From an uncultured Phocaeicola sp. (GTDB taxonomy: Bacteria > Bacteroidota > Bacteroidia > Bacteroidales > Bacteroidaceae): a DNA stretch of 5,320 bases. The notes below the pieces were generated by a model that worked only from the letters and a program-made list of their open reading frames with translations, was not told the DNA's origin and searched no databases. The stretch is taken from assembly GCA_958434805.1 (NCBI GenBank), contig CAUBDX010000061.1, positions 1 to 5,320 of the forward strand, in the 5' to 3' direction. The position numbers and the translations under genes are program-made. This document shows, one piece after another, positions 5,289 to 5,320 of the stretch; position 1 is the first letter of the stretch; the number at the start of each line of letters is the position of its first letter.

Positions 5289-5319
5289 TTGACACGCATG
5301 TTTCCTAAACCTACCTTTG
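5289..5319 (+). promoter_or_regulatory. Promoter at the right edge, reading out of the window
   Basis: TTGAC (5289-5293) and TACCTTTG (5312-5319) with 19 bases between TTGA and the -7 box give the best full promoter match beside those of pflB and tRNA-Asp. Transcription should start around 5326, outside the window. The gene it drives cannot be seen. Confidence 0.75.
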
Positions 5320-5320
5320 T

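Overview
The window looks like chromosomal DNA from a member of the Bacteroidales, probably a Bacteroides or Phocaeicola relative. The evidence is the promoter type: several sites match the Bacteroidota sigma-factor pattern, a TTGn box, an 18-19 nt spacer and TAnnTTTG. The genes also begin after A-rich leaders without a Shine-Dalgarno sequence, and the two complete proteins resemble Bacteroides proteins. I cannot fix the species.

Layout: positions 1-52 hold the 5' part of a minus-strand tRNA-Ser(GCU) cut by the window edge, with its promoter at 92-122. A pyrimidine-rich spacer without a supportable gene follows. The main unit starts at a strong promoter (395-425) and contains pflB (532-2754, pyruvate formate-lyase) and pflA (2911-3639, its radical-SAM activating enzyme). 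A 75-residue single-span membrane protein (3805-4032) comes next and ends in a strong hairpin terminator (4038-4082). Then come a promoter, tRNA-Asp(GUC) at 4360-4436 and a terminator that should work in both directions (4455-4492). The last 830 bases are mostly AT-rich. They hold three possible very small ORFs (53, 29 and 14 residues) and, at the right edge, a strong promoter (5289-5319) whose transcript starts outside the window.

How the genes work together: PflB splits pyruvate with CoA into acetyl-CoA and formate under anoxic conditions. PflA installs the glycyl radical that PflB needs. No focA-type formate channel is next to them. The small membrane protein follows the pair, but nothing in the sequence links it to them functionally.

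The most unusual structure is non-coding. The whole pflB leader is a degenerate tandem array with an 8-base period, with its cytosines phased at 442+8k. The pflB-pflA spacer holds a nested hairpin built from words that also recur at 7-8 base spacing and ends in a T-run, and part of it is echoed after pflA. A perfect 15-bp inverted repeat also brackets the tRNA-Asp transcription unit. I see no CRISPR array, insertion sequence, phage gene or defence system, so the exciting candidates here are leader and spacer elements rather than a new protein system.
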